From: JAANXG01 sp034520625
GTDB taxonomy: Bacteria; Pseudomonadota; Gammaproteobacteria; Arenicellales; JAANXG01
Direction of reading: 5' to 3'
Length of the DNA stretch: 64,000 bases
Assembly (NCBI GenBank): GCA_034520625.1
Contig: JAXHNI010000004.1
Span: 186,001-250,000 of the forward strand
A model generated the notes under the pieces. The model ran no database searches, had not been told where the DNA came from, and saw only the letters and a list, made by a program, of their open reading frames with translations. Positions 17,299 to 26,107 of the stretch are shown here, piece after piece (the stretch's first letter is position 1; the number at the start of each line of letters is the position of its first letter). A program made the translations under genes and the position numbers.

Positions 17299-17656
17299 CG
17301 CTTTCGGGCTGCTCGTCGTTGTCTTCCGGAACCATCGTTTCGCCCGGTTCCCCCGGTTCCCCCGGTTCCAGCGCCGCGGCGATCTGTGCATCCAGATCAT
17401 CGGCAAGAGCCTGTTCCTGGGACTCCGGCTGTGCCTCCGGCTCGATCTGCAAAGGCGGTTCCTCATCCAGGATGGTCCGGGTCACCAGGCCTTCGGCGAT
17501 TTCCCGCAATGCCACCACGGTGGGCTTGTCGTTCTCGAGCTCCACCATCGGGTCCGCACCCAGGGACAGCTGACGCGCCCGGCGCGTCGCCACCAGCACC
17601 AGCTGGAACCGGTTGTCGACGTTGTCCAGACAGTCTTCTACGGTAATTCTCGCCAT
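17264..17656 (-). CDS. rpoZ: RNA polymerase omega subunit with long acidic tail
   Basis: A 130-residue omega subunit. The first 65 residues are canonical (MARITVEDCLDNVDNRFQLV..., KPTVVALREIAEGLVT), and they help hold beta-prime in the polymerase. After about residue 66 a low-complexity acidic tail rich in E, D, P, Q and G follows, with GEPGEPGE repeats, ending STEEEDA. Omega is usually 65-100 residues, so the tail is long, which may fit a halophilic cytoplasm. It is followed by spoT, the usual order, with overlapping or abutting ends. Confidence 0.95.
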   Translation of the reverse strand: MARITVEDCLDNVDNRFQLVLVATRRARQLSLGADPMVELENDKPTVVALREIAEGLVTRTILDEEPPLQIEPEAQPESQEQALADDLDAQIAAALEPGEPGEPGETMVPEDNDEQPESDESGSTEEEDA

Positions 17657-17705
17657 TTTCTACTCCACAATTGTTGCGTCGCCGGCGACGGGTCGCCGGT
17701 GTCTG

Positions 17706-18314
17706 TCACTCATTTTGGCACGAAGTCGCGGCCGCTTGTTCGCCGGAGACGATCGCACACAGCTTCCGAAGCGCCCTGTCGAAGTCGTCGTTCACCACCT
17801 CGAAATCGTACTCGTCGGCGTGGCGCATCTCGTCCCGGGCCTGCTCCATCCGTTGCTGGATGACTTCCTCGGAGTCCAGACCCCGGCTCCGCAGCCGGTT
17901 CTCCAGCTCTGCCATCGAGGGCGGCAGGATGAAAATGCTTCCGCAGCCGGGCATTCTGCTCCGTACCTTGCGGGCGCCCTGCCAGTCGATGTCCAGCAGC
18001 ACCGTCTTTCCCTGCGCCATCAGCTTGCCGACCGCCGCCTTGGACGTGCCATACAGGTTGCCGAAAACCTGCGCGTACTCGAGAAATTCATCCCGGTCCA
18101 TCATTTCCCGGAATTCAGGCTCGGTCACGAAATAATAGTCCACGCCGTGAACTTCGTTTCGACGCCGTGGGCGTGTCGTGTGGGAAATGGAAAACGCGGT
18201 ATTCGGCAGCGCTTCGTTCAAGCCGCGCGCCAGAGTCGTCTTGCCCGCGCCCGACGGCGCGGAAATGATGAAAAGATTCCCCCGGGTCACCGCCGCCGCC
18301 CAACCGCCGGGCAA
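17706..18314 (-). CDS. gmk: Guanylate kinase
   Basis: A roughly 200-residue kinase converting GMP to GDP with ATP. It has the P-loop ISAPSGAGKTTLARGL (about residues 17-32), the GMP-binding SISHTTRPRRRNEVHGVDYYF (in part) and the lid-region IDWQGARKVR. The start is unclear: TTG 18314 and GTG 18290 are both possible, and the GTG would give MTRGNLFIISAPSG, close to the usual beginning. It lies between yicC and rpoZ, the conserved order. Confidence 0.93.
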   Translation of the reverse strand: MPGGWAAAVTRGNLFIISAPSGAGKTTLARGLNEALPNTAFSISHTTRPRRRNEVHGVDYYFVTEPEFREMMDRDEFLEYAQVFGNLYGTSKAAVGKLMAQGKTVLLDIDWQGARKVRSRMPGCGSIFILPPSMAELENRLRSRGLDSEEVIQQRMEQARDEMRHADEYDFEVVNDDFDRALRKLCAIVSGEQAAATSCQNE

Positions 18315-18376
18315 GTCCTTCGCCGCGCAGCTTTGCCCCCATTGTATTGATTTCGCATCCCGCAGTCACCCTGTTT

Positions 18377-19243
18377 TCATTCTATATTCTGGATCTGCTC
18401 GCGCATCTGTTCAATGAGGACTTTCAGGTCCACGGCGGTCTGGGTGAGGGCCATGTCGAAGGATTTGGCGCCCAGGGTGTTCGCCTCACGGTTCAGCTCC
18501 TGCATCAAAAAGTCCAGCCGTCGGCCGATGGCCCCGTCGGCCGCCAGCACCTCCCGGACTTCATCGAGGTGGATCTGGAGCCGGTCGATCTCCTCGGTGG
18601 CGTCCGATTTCTGGACGTAAATCACCAGTTCCTGCTCAACGCGGTCCGGGTCCAGCTTCTCGGAGGCATCCTGCAGCTTTTCCATGATGCGGTCCCGGAA
18701 GGCCTGGGTCAGCTCCGGCACGCGCGCCTTCAGATTCTCGACCAACGCCGCCGACTCCCGGAGTCGCGCTTCGATGGTGGTTTTCAGGCGTGCCCCCTCG
18801 CGGGCGCGGTCGGTTTCGATACGGTCGAGGGCCCGGTTCACGAGCTCCATGGCGGATTCAGCCAGCGCCTCCGAATCCACGCCCCGGACCTGGACGACAC
18901 CGGGCCAGCCCAGGACCTCCGATACCGGCAGGGGGGCCAGGTGCGGGTACTGTTTGAGGGTATCGCCGCCCATTTTCGCCACGCGGGCCAGAAGCTCCCG
19001 GTCGACAACGAAATCGTCCCGGGTGGTTTCGTGGCTCTGGAGCTTGATATAGCAGTCGACCCGCCCGCGTTTGACTCGGGCCGAGACGGCATCCCGGATC
19101 CGAGGCTCGAGCTGCCTGAGCTCATCCGACAGCCGCGGGTTGATTTCGAGATAGCGGTGGTTGACCGACCGCAGCTCGCAGGTGATCGTACCCCACTCCG
19201 CGGAGCTGGTTTCCCGCGAGAAAGCCGTCATGCTATTCGCCAT
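18377..19243 (-). CDS. yicC: YicC-type endoribonuclease
   Basis: A 288-residue YicC/YloC-family protein, a hexameric endoribonuclease implicated in small-RNA turnover in enterobacteria. Conserved blocks are the start MANSMTAFSRE, ELRSVNHRYLEI, RGRVDCYI, LGWPGVV and, at the C-terminus, IDRLQIHLDEVREVL...GRRLDFLMQELNREANTLGAKS (only key parts given). It is full length. It is divergent from the kinase gene at 19391; the 147-nt intergenic gap has an A/T-rich segment near 19250-19270 that may hold the yicC promoter. Confidence 0.95.
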   Translation of the reverse strand: MANSMTAFSRETSSAEWGTITCELRSVNHRYLEINPRLSDELRQLEPRIRDAVSARVKRGRVDCYIKLQSHETTRDDFVVDRELLARVAKMGGDTLKQYPHLAPLPVSEVLGWPGVVQVRGVDSEALAESAMELVNRALDRIETDRAREGARLKTTIEARLRESAALVENLKARVPELTQAFRDRIMEKLQDASEKLDPDRVEQELVIYVQKSDATEEIDRLQIHLDEVREVLAADGAIGRRLDFLMQELNREANTLGAKSFDMALTQTAVDLKVLIEQMREQIQNIE

Positions 19244-19390
19244 GGATTGTGCTATACCTTACTATTAACAGAAAAGCCGACCGACGGTGGATGCGCCGGC
19301 TTGAAATCGTCTGCCGTTCATTCACGCTTGAAATGCACGGCCGAATAATCAGAAGCACCTTGCCCTCGCCGCTAGTTCGAGTCAATACCA

Positions 19391-20302
19391 ATGCCGGATC
19401 TTGATCAGTCACTGAAGCGCGGTTATCTGCTCGAGGGATACCGAGTCGAGCAAGTCATAGGTGGAGGCGGCTTCAGCTTTGTATATCTCGCCTATCACAT
19501 CAAGACCCAGTCCAAGGTTGTCATCAAGGAATATTTTCCCCACGAGCTCGTGGTCCGGATCCCCGGCGGACGCATCCGGCCCCGGTCGGATGTCGCCAGG
19601 AATCATTTTCAGCTCGGCATGAAGCGATTCTTCAGCGAAGGGATGGCGCTGGCGAAGCTCAAGCATCCCAATATTATCAATGTGTCGAATTTCTTCAGGG
19701 CAAACGACACGGTTTTCATGGTCATGGATTTCGAGGAAGGCCGGGATCTGCGCTTTTTCATCAAGAAGGCCCGCGGCAAGCTCAGCGAAAAGTTTATGCT
19801 GAGCGTGTTCCCGCCGATCATGAGCGGCTTGAAGGAGCTCCATGACCGGCATTTCCTGCATCTGGACATCAAGCCCGCCAACATACTGCTGCGCGCCAGC
19901 GGCGTGCCGTTGCTGCTGGATTTCGGCGCCGTGCAGCAGGTGGAGCCCGGATCGACCTACCACGGTGTGCAGACCCTGACCCATGGCTATGCGGCGCCGG
20001 AACAGTATTCGGAAGGCGGCATGGGTCCGTGGTGCGATATCTACTCGCTGGGAATGACCATGCGGATCTGCATCACCGGCAAGGGGCCGCCCTCATCGCC
20101 GGAGCGCCTGGAAAAGGACACCTTGCAGCCGCTGACCCGGACGCTGTCCCGCCGGTACAGCCGGAACCTGCTGGAGGCGATCGACTGGGCCACTGAGCTT
20201 AACCAGGATAAGCGTGCCCGGACCATCGACGAGCTGCTGGTGAAGATGACCGGCGGCAGCGGGCTGGCGACGGACGATGCTGCCGGGGGATGGTTCCAGT
20301 AA
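19391..20302 (+). CDS. Hanks-type serine/threonine protein kinase
   Basis: A 303-residue soluble kinase domain with almost no extra sequence. The glycine loop is VIGGGGFSFVYLAY (residues 22-35), the ATP lysine is in SKVVIKEYFP, the catalytic loop is HLDIKPANILL (near 156), DFGAVQQ is the DFG motif, and GYAAPEQYSEGG is the activation-segment end. HLD replaces the common HRD, making it a non-RD kinase. There is no sensor or membrane domain. The TAA stop overlaps the ATG of the PP2C-type phosphatase (TAATG), so the pair is translationally coupled. Targets are unknown. Confidence 0.93.
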   Translation: MPDLDQSLKRGYLLEGYRVEQVIGGGGFSFVYLAYHIKTQSKVVIKEYFPHELVVRIPGGRIRPRSDVARNHFQLGMKRFFSEGMALAKLKHPNIINVSNFFRANDTVFMVMDFEEGRDLRFFIKKARGKLSEKFMLSVFPPIMSGLKELHDRHFLHLDIKPANILLRASGVPLLLDFGAVQQVEPGSTYHGVQTLTHGYAAPEQYSEGGMGPWCDIYSLGMTMRICITGKGPPSSPERLEKDTLQPLTRTLSRRYSRNLLEAIDWATELNQDKRARTIDELLVKMTGGSGLATDDAAGGWFQ

Positions 20303-21249
20303 TGGAATACGGCATCTCCCACCACACCCTGCCCGGTTCCCGGTCCACGAATCAGGACCGTGCGGCGTATGCCGAGCGCGACAACGCCTTGCTGATGGTG
20401 GTGGCGGACGGACTGGGAGGCTATGCGGCGGGGGAAATGGCCGCGCAGACCGTGGTGGACACCATCGTCGGCTCCTTCGGGAAGGTCCGTTCCGCCGTCA
20501 TTCAGGATCCGGCGGCGTTCCTGGTGCTTTCAATTTCTCTTGCCCACACCCGCATCAATCGGAAGGCGAAACAGGAAGGCATCAATGTCAGCCATCCGAG
20601 AACCACCTGCGTAGCCTGCCTGATCCAGAATGGTTACGCCTACTGGGCGCATGTCGGTGACAGCCGCCTCTATCATTTTCGCGACGGTCGATTTCTGACG
20701 CGGACCATCGACCACTCCACCACGGACCCGATGTACCAGGAAGGCATCCTGGACGAGAAGGAGTCCATGCGGGAGTCCGGTCATCTCGTTCGGTGCGTCG
20801 GCGGTCCCAAGCGTCCCCTGGTCACGCTGGGCGCGGAAACCAGGCTGGAGAAAGGCGATGTCGTGCTGCTCTGCACCGACGGTGTCTGGCGGGCGTTCGC
20901 CGAACGCGATATGGAACAGGTTCTGGAAAGCCGGAAGCTCGAGGACAGCATCGAGCGGATGATGGCGCGTTCCGCCCGCAAGTTCCGCAAGGACTGTGAC
21001 AACATGACCGTGGTGGGGCTGGTCTGGAAGGATGCGGCCACCAGCCTTCCGCCGCTGCTGGCGCTGTCCATTCCGGAGCTCGACCAGGATGCGTTGTGGA
21101 AAGACGCCAAGCAGCGCTCCGCGGCCAGGCGCGAGGACAGGGGCCGCGATGCCCGCGGGCCGCGGGACAATGCGAGGCATGTTGACGAAATCGAGGCGAC
21201 CATCGCCGAGATCGAATCCTTCGTGGACGAGCTCGAGCAGCTTCTGTAG
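20302..21249 (+). CDS. PP2C-family serine/threonine phosphatase
   Basis: A 315-residue PPM/PP2C phosphatase, probably opposing the adjacent kinase. The metal-binding motifs are VADGLGGYAAGE (near residue 35; normally DGMGG), AHVGDSRLYHF (near 118), CTDGVWRAF (near 193) and DNMTVVGLVW (near 233). The final 70 residues form a charged tail (RSAARREDRGRDARG, then EIEATIAEIESFVDELEQLL), probably a short coiled coil. ATG 20302 overlaps the kinase stop; a GTG at 20290 is less likely. Confidence 0.93.
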   Translation: MEYGISHHTLPGSRSTNQDRAAYAERDNALLMVVADGLGGYAAGEMAAQTVVDTIVGSFGKVRSAVIQDPAAFLVLSISLAHTRINRKAKQEGINVSHPRTTCVACLIQNGYAYWAHVGDSRLYHFRDGRFLTRTIDHSTTDPMYQEGILDEKESMRESGHLVRCVGGPKRPLVTLGAETRLEKGDVVLLCTDGVWRAFAERDMEQVLESRKLEDSIERMMARSARKFRKDCDNMTVVGLVWKDAATSLPPLLALSIPELDQDALWKDAKQRSAARREDRGRDARGPRDNARHVDEIEATIAEIESFVDELEQLL

Positions 21250-21480
21250 CGAGCGTGCCGCCGGTCGGTCCGGTTGGGTCGACGAATCCGGGACGGTTTA
21301 CCGTACGATCTCCGGGTCCGGGTTCTGCATCGCCGCTCGCATTGCGGGCTTCTTTCTTTCATAATCCGTGCCCCCCGCGCCGCCGTGTCTACCGGTGCGT
21401 GCCAGTGAGAAGCCAGTCCGGCGGTCGCCGGATCGATTTTCCAATGGCGTGAGAATCGCCACAACTCCAGGATTCGTTTC
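21250..21480. other. Intergenic region upstream of rph
   Basis: This 231-nt stretch separates the phosphatase gene from rph. It is GC-rich with a TTTCTTTCATAATC patch near 21352-21366 that could include a promoter -10 for rph. No small gene or terminator-like hairpin was evident. Confidence 0.3.
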
Positions 21481-22200
21481 ATGACAAGACCAAGCGGCAG
21501 AAAACCGGATGAACTGCGCCCCATCGAGATCGTGCGCAACTACACCAAGCACGCCGAGGGCTCCGTTCTGGTCAAGTTCGGGGACACGCACGTCCTGTGC
21601 ACCGCGAGCAGCGAGGACCGGGTACCGCACTTCCTGCGCAACAAGGGCAAGGGCTGGGTAACCGCTGAGTACGGTATGCTGCCACGGTCCACCGGCAGCC
21701 GCATGGCGCGGGAAGCCGCCCGGGGTCGCCAGGGCGGACGCACCATGGAGATACAGCGACTGATCGGGCGGTCCCTGCGGGCGGTGATCGATACGGGCAG
21801 GCTCGGCGAGCGCACCCTTACCATAGACTGCGACGTCATCCAGGCCGACGGCGGGACGCGCACGGCGGCCATCACGGGCGGCTACGTGGCCCTGGCCGAT
21901 GCGGTGGTGTGGCTGTTGAAAGACGGGCGTTTGAAGCAGAATCCGCTGACCGGCCAGGTGGCGTCGGTGTCCACCGGCATCTACCTGGGCACGCCGGTGC
22001 TGGACCTGGACTATGAAGAGGACAGCCAGGCGGAAACCGACATGAATTTCGTCATGAACGGGGAGGGCGACTTCATCGAGGTGCAGGGCACCGCGGAAGG
22101 CAAAGTGTTCACGCGCGAAGAGATGCTCCAAATGGTAGAGCTCGCGCAGAAAGGCATCAGTGAGCTGGTGCGGATCCAGAACGAGGTGCTCGAGGCGTAG
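21481..22200 (+). CDS. rph: Ribonuclease PH
   Basis: A 239-residue phosphorolytic exoribonuclease that trims tRNA 3' ends. The family sequence is obvious: RPSGRKPDELRPIEI, FGDTHVLCTASSEDRVP, GWVTAEYGMLPRST, RQGGRTMEIQRLIGRSLRA and the RNase PH hallmark DCDVIQADGGTRTAAITGGY. Length is standard. The stop overlaps the GTG start of rdgB by one base. In other gammaproteobacteria yicC and rph are also close neighbours. Confidence 0.97.
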   Translation: MTRPSGRKPDELRPIEIVRNYTKHAEGSVLVKFGDTHVLCTASSEDRVPHFLRNKGKGWVTAEYGMLPRSTGSRMAREAARGRQGGRTMEIQRLIGRSLRAVIDTGRLGERTLTIDCDVIQADGGTRTAAITGGYVALADAVVWLLKDGRLKQNPLTGQVASVSTGIYLGTPVLDLDYEEDSQAETDMNFVMNGEGDFIEVQGTAEGKVFTREEMLQMVELAQKGISELVRIQNEVLEA

Positions 22201-22814
22201 TGGCTTCCCGCGATGCCACCATCGTCCTGGCCTCGTCCAATCCGGGCAAGCTCGGAGAGATTAGGGCCATACTCCGGGGCACCGGGCTGGCAGTACGGCC
22301 CCAGGGGGAGCTTGACGTGGCCGACGCGCCGGAAACCGGGCAGACCTTCATCGAGAACGCCATCATCAAGGCCCGGAACGCGTCTCTCGCCACCGGCCTG
22401 CCGGCTCTTGCCGACGATTCCGGGCTATGCGTCGATGCGCTTGGCGGGGAGCCCGGGGTTCGTTCAGCGCGCTATGCGGGATCCGCCGCAACGGATGCCG
22501 ATAATGTCGCCAAGTTGATGGCGACGCTGTCCTCCGTTGCCGACGGGCTTCGGACCGCGAGGTTCCAGTGCGTGATCGCGCTGCTGCGGCATGCGGCCGA
22601 TCCGACGCCGATCATTTGCCAGGGGAGCTGGGACGGCACGATCGGAACCGCCCCGGCCGGCAGCAACGGATTCGGCTACGATCCCGTCTTCCAGGTGCCG
22701 GCCCACGGCTGCAGCGCCGCCGAGCTCGACAGCGACACCAAGAACCGGATCAGCCACCGCGGCCGGGCGCTTGCCGAGTTGAAACGACAGCTCGTGTCGT
22801 TGGAAGATCTGTAA
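22200..22814 (+). CDS. rdgB: XTP/dITP diphosphatase
   Basis: A 204-residue nucleotide-pool-cleaning enzyme that removes non-canonical purine triphosphates (ITP, XTP) and so prevents their use in DNA and RNA. Motifs are VLASSNPGKLGEIRAIL at the start, TFIENAIIKARNAS, ADDSGLCVDALGGEPGVRSARYAG and GSNGFGYDPVF, followed by the SHRGRAL helix. The start codon is GTG at 22200, sharing the G of the rph stop codon. Confidence 0.96.
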   Translation: MASRDATIVLASSNPGKLGEIRAILRGTGLAVRPQGELDVADAPETGQTFIENAIIKARNASLATGLPALADDSGLCVDALGGEPGVRSARYAGSAATDADNVAKLMATLSSVADGLRTARFQCVIALLRHAADPTPIICQGSWDGTIGTAPAGSNGFGYDPVFQVPAHGCSAAELDSDTKNRISHRGRALAELKRQLVSLEDL

Positions 22815-22879
22815 CCGCGCGCGATTCCGGCACCCGAAACCCGGCCATAACCAGGGGAGAGGCCGAAGCCGACAAGATC

Positions 22880-24505
22880 ATGACACTGAAACTCGACAAG
22901 CTGAAGGAATTCACGGGCCGTCCCGGTCCCTTGTTGCTCGCCATCGCCGACGGCGTCGGTATCGCCCCGGACGGGCCGGCCAACGCCGTTTATCTTGCCG
23001 ACACGCCGACCATCGACCGCCTGCTGGCCGAGCCGCTGCAAGTACAGCTCAAAGCCCATGGTACGGGAGTTGGGCTGCCCACGGATGACGACATGGGCAA
23101 CAGCGAAGTGGGGCACAACGCCATGGGGGCCGGGCGCGTTTTCGCCCAGGGCGCGAAGCTCGTGAACCAGGCCCTGGAAAACGGCGCGCTATTCGACAGC
23201 GCGTTGTGGCAGCGGATTGTGGAAACCGGCACCACGGGTGCCACCGTGCATTTCCTGGGGCTGCTCTCGGACGGCAATGTGCACTCGCATATCGAGCACC
23301 TGTTTGCCCTGGTCACCGAGTGCGGGCGTCGGAAGGTCCGGCGCGTCAGGCTGCACATACTGCTGGACGGCCGGGACGTCGCTGCCCGCTCAGCGCTGGC
23401 GTACATTGAGAGAACCGAAGCACTCCTGGGCGAGCTGAACCGGGAGCACGGGGTGGATTACCGGATCGCCTCCGGCGGCGGACGCATGCGTATCACCATG
23501 GACCGCTATAACGCTGACTGGGAGATGGTGAAAAGGGGTTATGACTGCCACGTCCAGGGCGTCGGCCGCGTTTTTCACAGCGCCGAAAGCGCCGTTCAGA
23601 CCCAGTACTCGGAGAACGACGACATCAACGACCAGACCCTTGAGCCATTCGTCATCACAGAGAACAGCGAGCCCGTGGGGCGCGTTGCCGACGGTGATGC
23701 CGTGGTCCTGTTCAATTTCCGCGGCGACCGGGCGATTGAGATCTCGCGCGCATTCGAGGAGAAGGACTTCGACAAGTTCGACCGCGGCCCGTGTCCGGAC
23801 GTCCTTTTCGCGGGTATGCTGGAGTACGACGGCGACCTGAAGGTGCCCGGGAACTACCTGGTGGCGCCGCCGGTCATCGAGCACACGGTCGGCGAGTACC
23901 TGTGTGCCGCGGGCGTGTCGTCATTCGCCATCAGCGAGACGCAGAAATACGGTCATGTGACGTATTTCTGGAACGGCAATCGCTCGGGATACATCGACGA
24001 GACGCTGGAGACCTACGTGGAGATCCCTTCGGACAACGTGCCCTTCAATGAGGCGCCGGCGATGAAAGCCGTGGAAATCACGGACAGAACCGTTGAATTG
24101 ATGCGGTCCGGCGACTACCGGTTCGGCCGGCTCAATTTCGCCAACGGTGACATGGTGGGTCACACCGGCGATCTCGACGCCACGGTATCGGCCATGGAAA
24201 CCGTGGACCGGTGCCTGGAACGGCTTGTCGAGGTTGTCGATGAGCTGGGCGGTATTCTCGTGTTCACCGCGGACCACGGCAATGCCGAGGATATGTTCAC
24301 GGACAGCAACGGTGCACGCGTAATCAAGACTTCCCACACCCTGAACCCAGTGCCGTTCGTGATCCACGACCGTGGTTTCCGGGAGGAGTACAGGATGGCG
24401 GACGTTGACGATCCGGGCTTGACCAACACTGCGGCGACGCTGCTCAACTTGATGGGCTACGACGCGCCGGAGAATTACCGGCCGTCGTTGATCAAGGTGG
24501 GATGA
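22880..24505 (+). CDS. gpmI: 2,3-bisphosphoglycerate-independent phosphoglycerate mutase (plant-like subtype)
   Basis: A 541-residue metal-dependent mutase interconverting 3- and 2-phosphoglycerate. The catalytic serine lies in MGNSEVGHNAMGAGRVFAQG (near residues 73-92), with the metal ligands in IADGVGIAP and FTADHGNAEDM. The spelling DDDMGNSEVGHNAMGAGR resembles the plant/spirochaete branch more than the common LDGWG...SEVGH enzymes such as E. coli GpmM. ATG 22880 gives the family start; the 65-nt gap to rdgB contains AGGGGAGAGG. Its stop overlaps the next ATG (ATGA). Confidence 0.93.
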   Translation: MTLKLDKLKEFTGRPGPLLLAIADGVGIAPDGPANAVYLADTPTIDRLLAEPLQVQLKAHGTGVGLPTDDDMGNSEVGHNAMGAGRVFAQGAKLVNQALENGALFDSALWQRIVETGTTGATVHFLGLLSDGNVHSHIEHLFALVTECGRRKVRRVRLHILLDGRDVAARSALAYIERTEALLGELNREHGVDYRIASGGGRMRITMDRYNADWEMVKRGYDCHVQGVGRVFHSAESAVQTQYSENDDINDQTLEPFVITENSEPVGRVADGDAVVLFNFRGDRAIEISRAFEEKDFDKFDRGPCPDVLFAGMLEYDGDLKVPGNYLVAPPVIEHTVGEYLCAAGVSSFAISETQKYGHVTYFWNGNRSGYIDETLETYVEIPSDNVPFNEAPAMKAVEITDRTVELMRSGDYRFGRLNFANGDMVGHTGDLDATVSAMETVDRCLERLVEVVDELGGILVFTADHGNAEDMFTDSNGARVIKTSHTLNPVPFVIHDRGFREEYRMADVDDPGLTNTAATLLNLMGYDAPENYRPSLIKVG

Positions 24506-25023
24506 ACCGGGAAATCTACAACGGTCGGCTGATCCGGCTCAACAGGGAAACGGTATCCCTGCCCAACGGCCGGGATGTCGAGCTGGACATCGTCCATCAT
24601 CCCGGCGGCGCCGTGGTCGCCGCGCTGGATGAAGCGGAAAACGTTTGTATGCTGCGCCAGTTCCGGCACGCCGCCGGGGGCGTGATCTGGGAGCTTCCGG
24701 CGGGCTGCATCGACCCCGGCGATCCGGATCCCCTGGCCACCGCCCGCCGGGAGCTGGAGGAGGAGGCGGGTTTGGTGGCGCGGGACTGGCGGGAGCTGGG
24801 TTTGATCTACACGACGCCTGGATTCTGCGACGAAGTGCTCTACCTGTTCCTGGCCCGCGGCCTCGAGGAAACCCGCACGGACCACGGGGAGGATGAGCTC
24901 ATCGAGATCCGGTGGCTGCCGCTTGCCAATGTGATTCGGATGGTGATGGTCGGCGACATCCGCGACGCCAAGACCGTGGCCGGCTTGTGCAAGGCCCAGG
25001 CGGCACTGGCCGGTCCAGCGTGA
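24502..25023 (+). CDS. Nudix ADP-ribose pyrophosphatase-like hydrolase
   Basis: A 173-residue Nudix hydrolase of the NudF/ADP-ribose pyrophosphatase type. The Nudix box is G(22 residues)ARRELEEEAGLVARDW, with the REXXEEXG core at RRELEEEAG. It is preceded by LRQFRHAAGGVIWELPAGCIDPG, the PAG motif of ADP-sugar pyrophosphatases, and followed by GLIYTTPGFCDEVLYLFLARGL. It would hydrolyse ADP-ribose or related ADP-sugars. The start overlaps the gpmI stop by 4 nt. Confidence 0.9.
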   Translation: MNREIYNGRLIRLNRETVSLPNGRDVELDIVHHPGGAVVAALDEAENVCMLRQFRHAAGGVIWELPAGCIDPGDPDPLATARRELEEEAGLVARDWRELGLIYTTPGFCDEVLYLFLARGLEETRTDHGEDELIEIRWLPLANVIRMVMVGDIRDAKTVAGLCKAQAALAGPA

Positions 25024-25129
25024 GCCGCGGTCCGCTGCTGATTGCCACCCTCGTGATTCCGTTGCGGGAGGGCCGTCACCGCCGCGGGATCGGGCATGAC
25101 TGCCGGGCCAGGGTGCCGCGGATCACGGG

Positions 25130-26023
25130 TCAGCCCGGGCCGGACCGCAACGCGCTGAGTCCCGACGTCAGATCCGGATGGCGCAGGGACAGGTCCAGGG
25201 CAGCCAGCAGCCTGGAATTGTCGATGCGACGCGACTCGCCGAGATAGGTCATCAACCGGGCGTTGAGGGTCGCCGACATCTGCCGGCGGGGGAGCACCGG
25301 CAGCCGGTCGAGGCCGAGGGCGTCGGCCACTGCGTCGAAGTACTCCCGCATGGTTCCCGGCGTCCCGTCACTGACGTTGAACACCCCGGAAAGTTCCGGG
25401 CGGGACATGGACCGAACGCACACTTCCACCAGGTCGTCAATGTGGACACGGTTCGTGTAGCCGCAGTCCTTTGCCGCCGGCATCGGGTCCCGGGCGCGAA
25501 GCCGAGCCTCCGGCAGGCGGCCCGGGCCGTAGATACCCGCCACGCGCAGAATGACCAGGGGCACGTCCCGCGCTTCCGCGTAGGCGGACAGGGTCTGTTC
25601 GGCGTCGAGCCGCCGGCGGGCCCGGTCGGTGCCCGGTGCGGGAGGCCGGGATTCATCAACCCATTCGCCGCCACAGTCCCCGTAGACCCCGGTGGTGCTG
25701 ATCAGGACGATTCTGGCGGGCGGTTCGGGCAGGGCGTCGGCGAGGCGACGCAGCCGCGTGTCCATGTCGCCGTGCTTCGGTGGTGGTGCGAAATAGTACA
25801 ACCGGGTCCGTCCCATGGCCTCCAGGGGCAGGCTGCGGGTTTCGTCCAGGTCCCCGCGAAGCAGTTCCAGCCCGGGGTGGGCGTGTTCGGCCACTTCGAT
25901 GGGACGGCGAACCAGGGCGCGAACCCTGGAGCCGCATTCCAGCCAGCGGCTCGCAATCCGTTGTCCCGTGTAGCCGTAGCCGATGACGAATACCGGAGTG
26001 TCGTCCCCGGTCAACGTCGACAT
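25130..26023 (-). CDS. SDR-family NAD(P)-dependent epimerase/dehydratase-like protein
   Basis: A 297-residue extended SDR protein. The dinucleotide-binding motif is VIGYGYTGQRIA (residues 13-24). Further conserved parts are VLISTTGVYGDCGGEWVDES, the VILRVAGIYGPGRLPE strand and NRVHIDDLVEVC. The usual catalytic YxxxK is not obvious, as in the YeeZ-like atypical SDR group, so catalysis is uncertain. It is convergent with the Nudix gene upstream. Start ATG 26023. Confidence 0.8.
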   Translation of the reverse strand: MSTLTGDDTPVFVIGYGYTGQRIASRWLECGSRVRALVRRPIEVAEHAHPGLELLRGDLDETRSLPLEAMGRTRLYYFAPPPKHGDMDTRLRRLADALPEPPARIVLISTTGVYGDCGGEWVDESRPPAPGTDRARRRLDAEQTLSAYAEARDVPLVILRVAGIYGPGRLPEARLRARDPMPAAKDCGYTNRVHIDDLVEVCVRSMSRPELSGVFNVSDGTPGTMREYFDAVADALGLDRLPVLPRRQMSATLNARLMTYLGESRRIDNSRLLAALDLSLRHPDLTSGLSALRSGPG

Positions 26024-26107
26024 CGACCTGCCGGCCGGAACCCGGCATGCGGGTGTTCATCCCTGGCAGGCCGGGTTTGACGGTCCGGCGGGGAAATCGG
26101 CGTCCGG

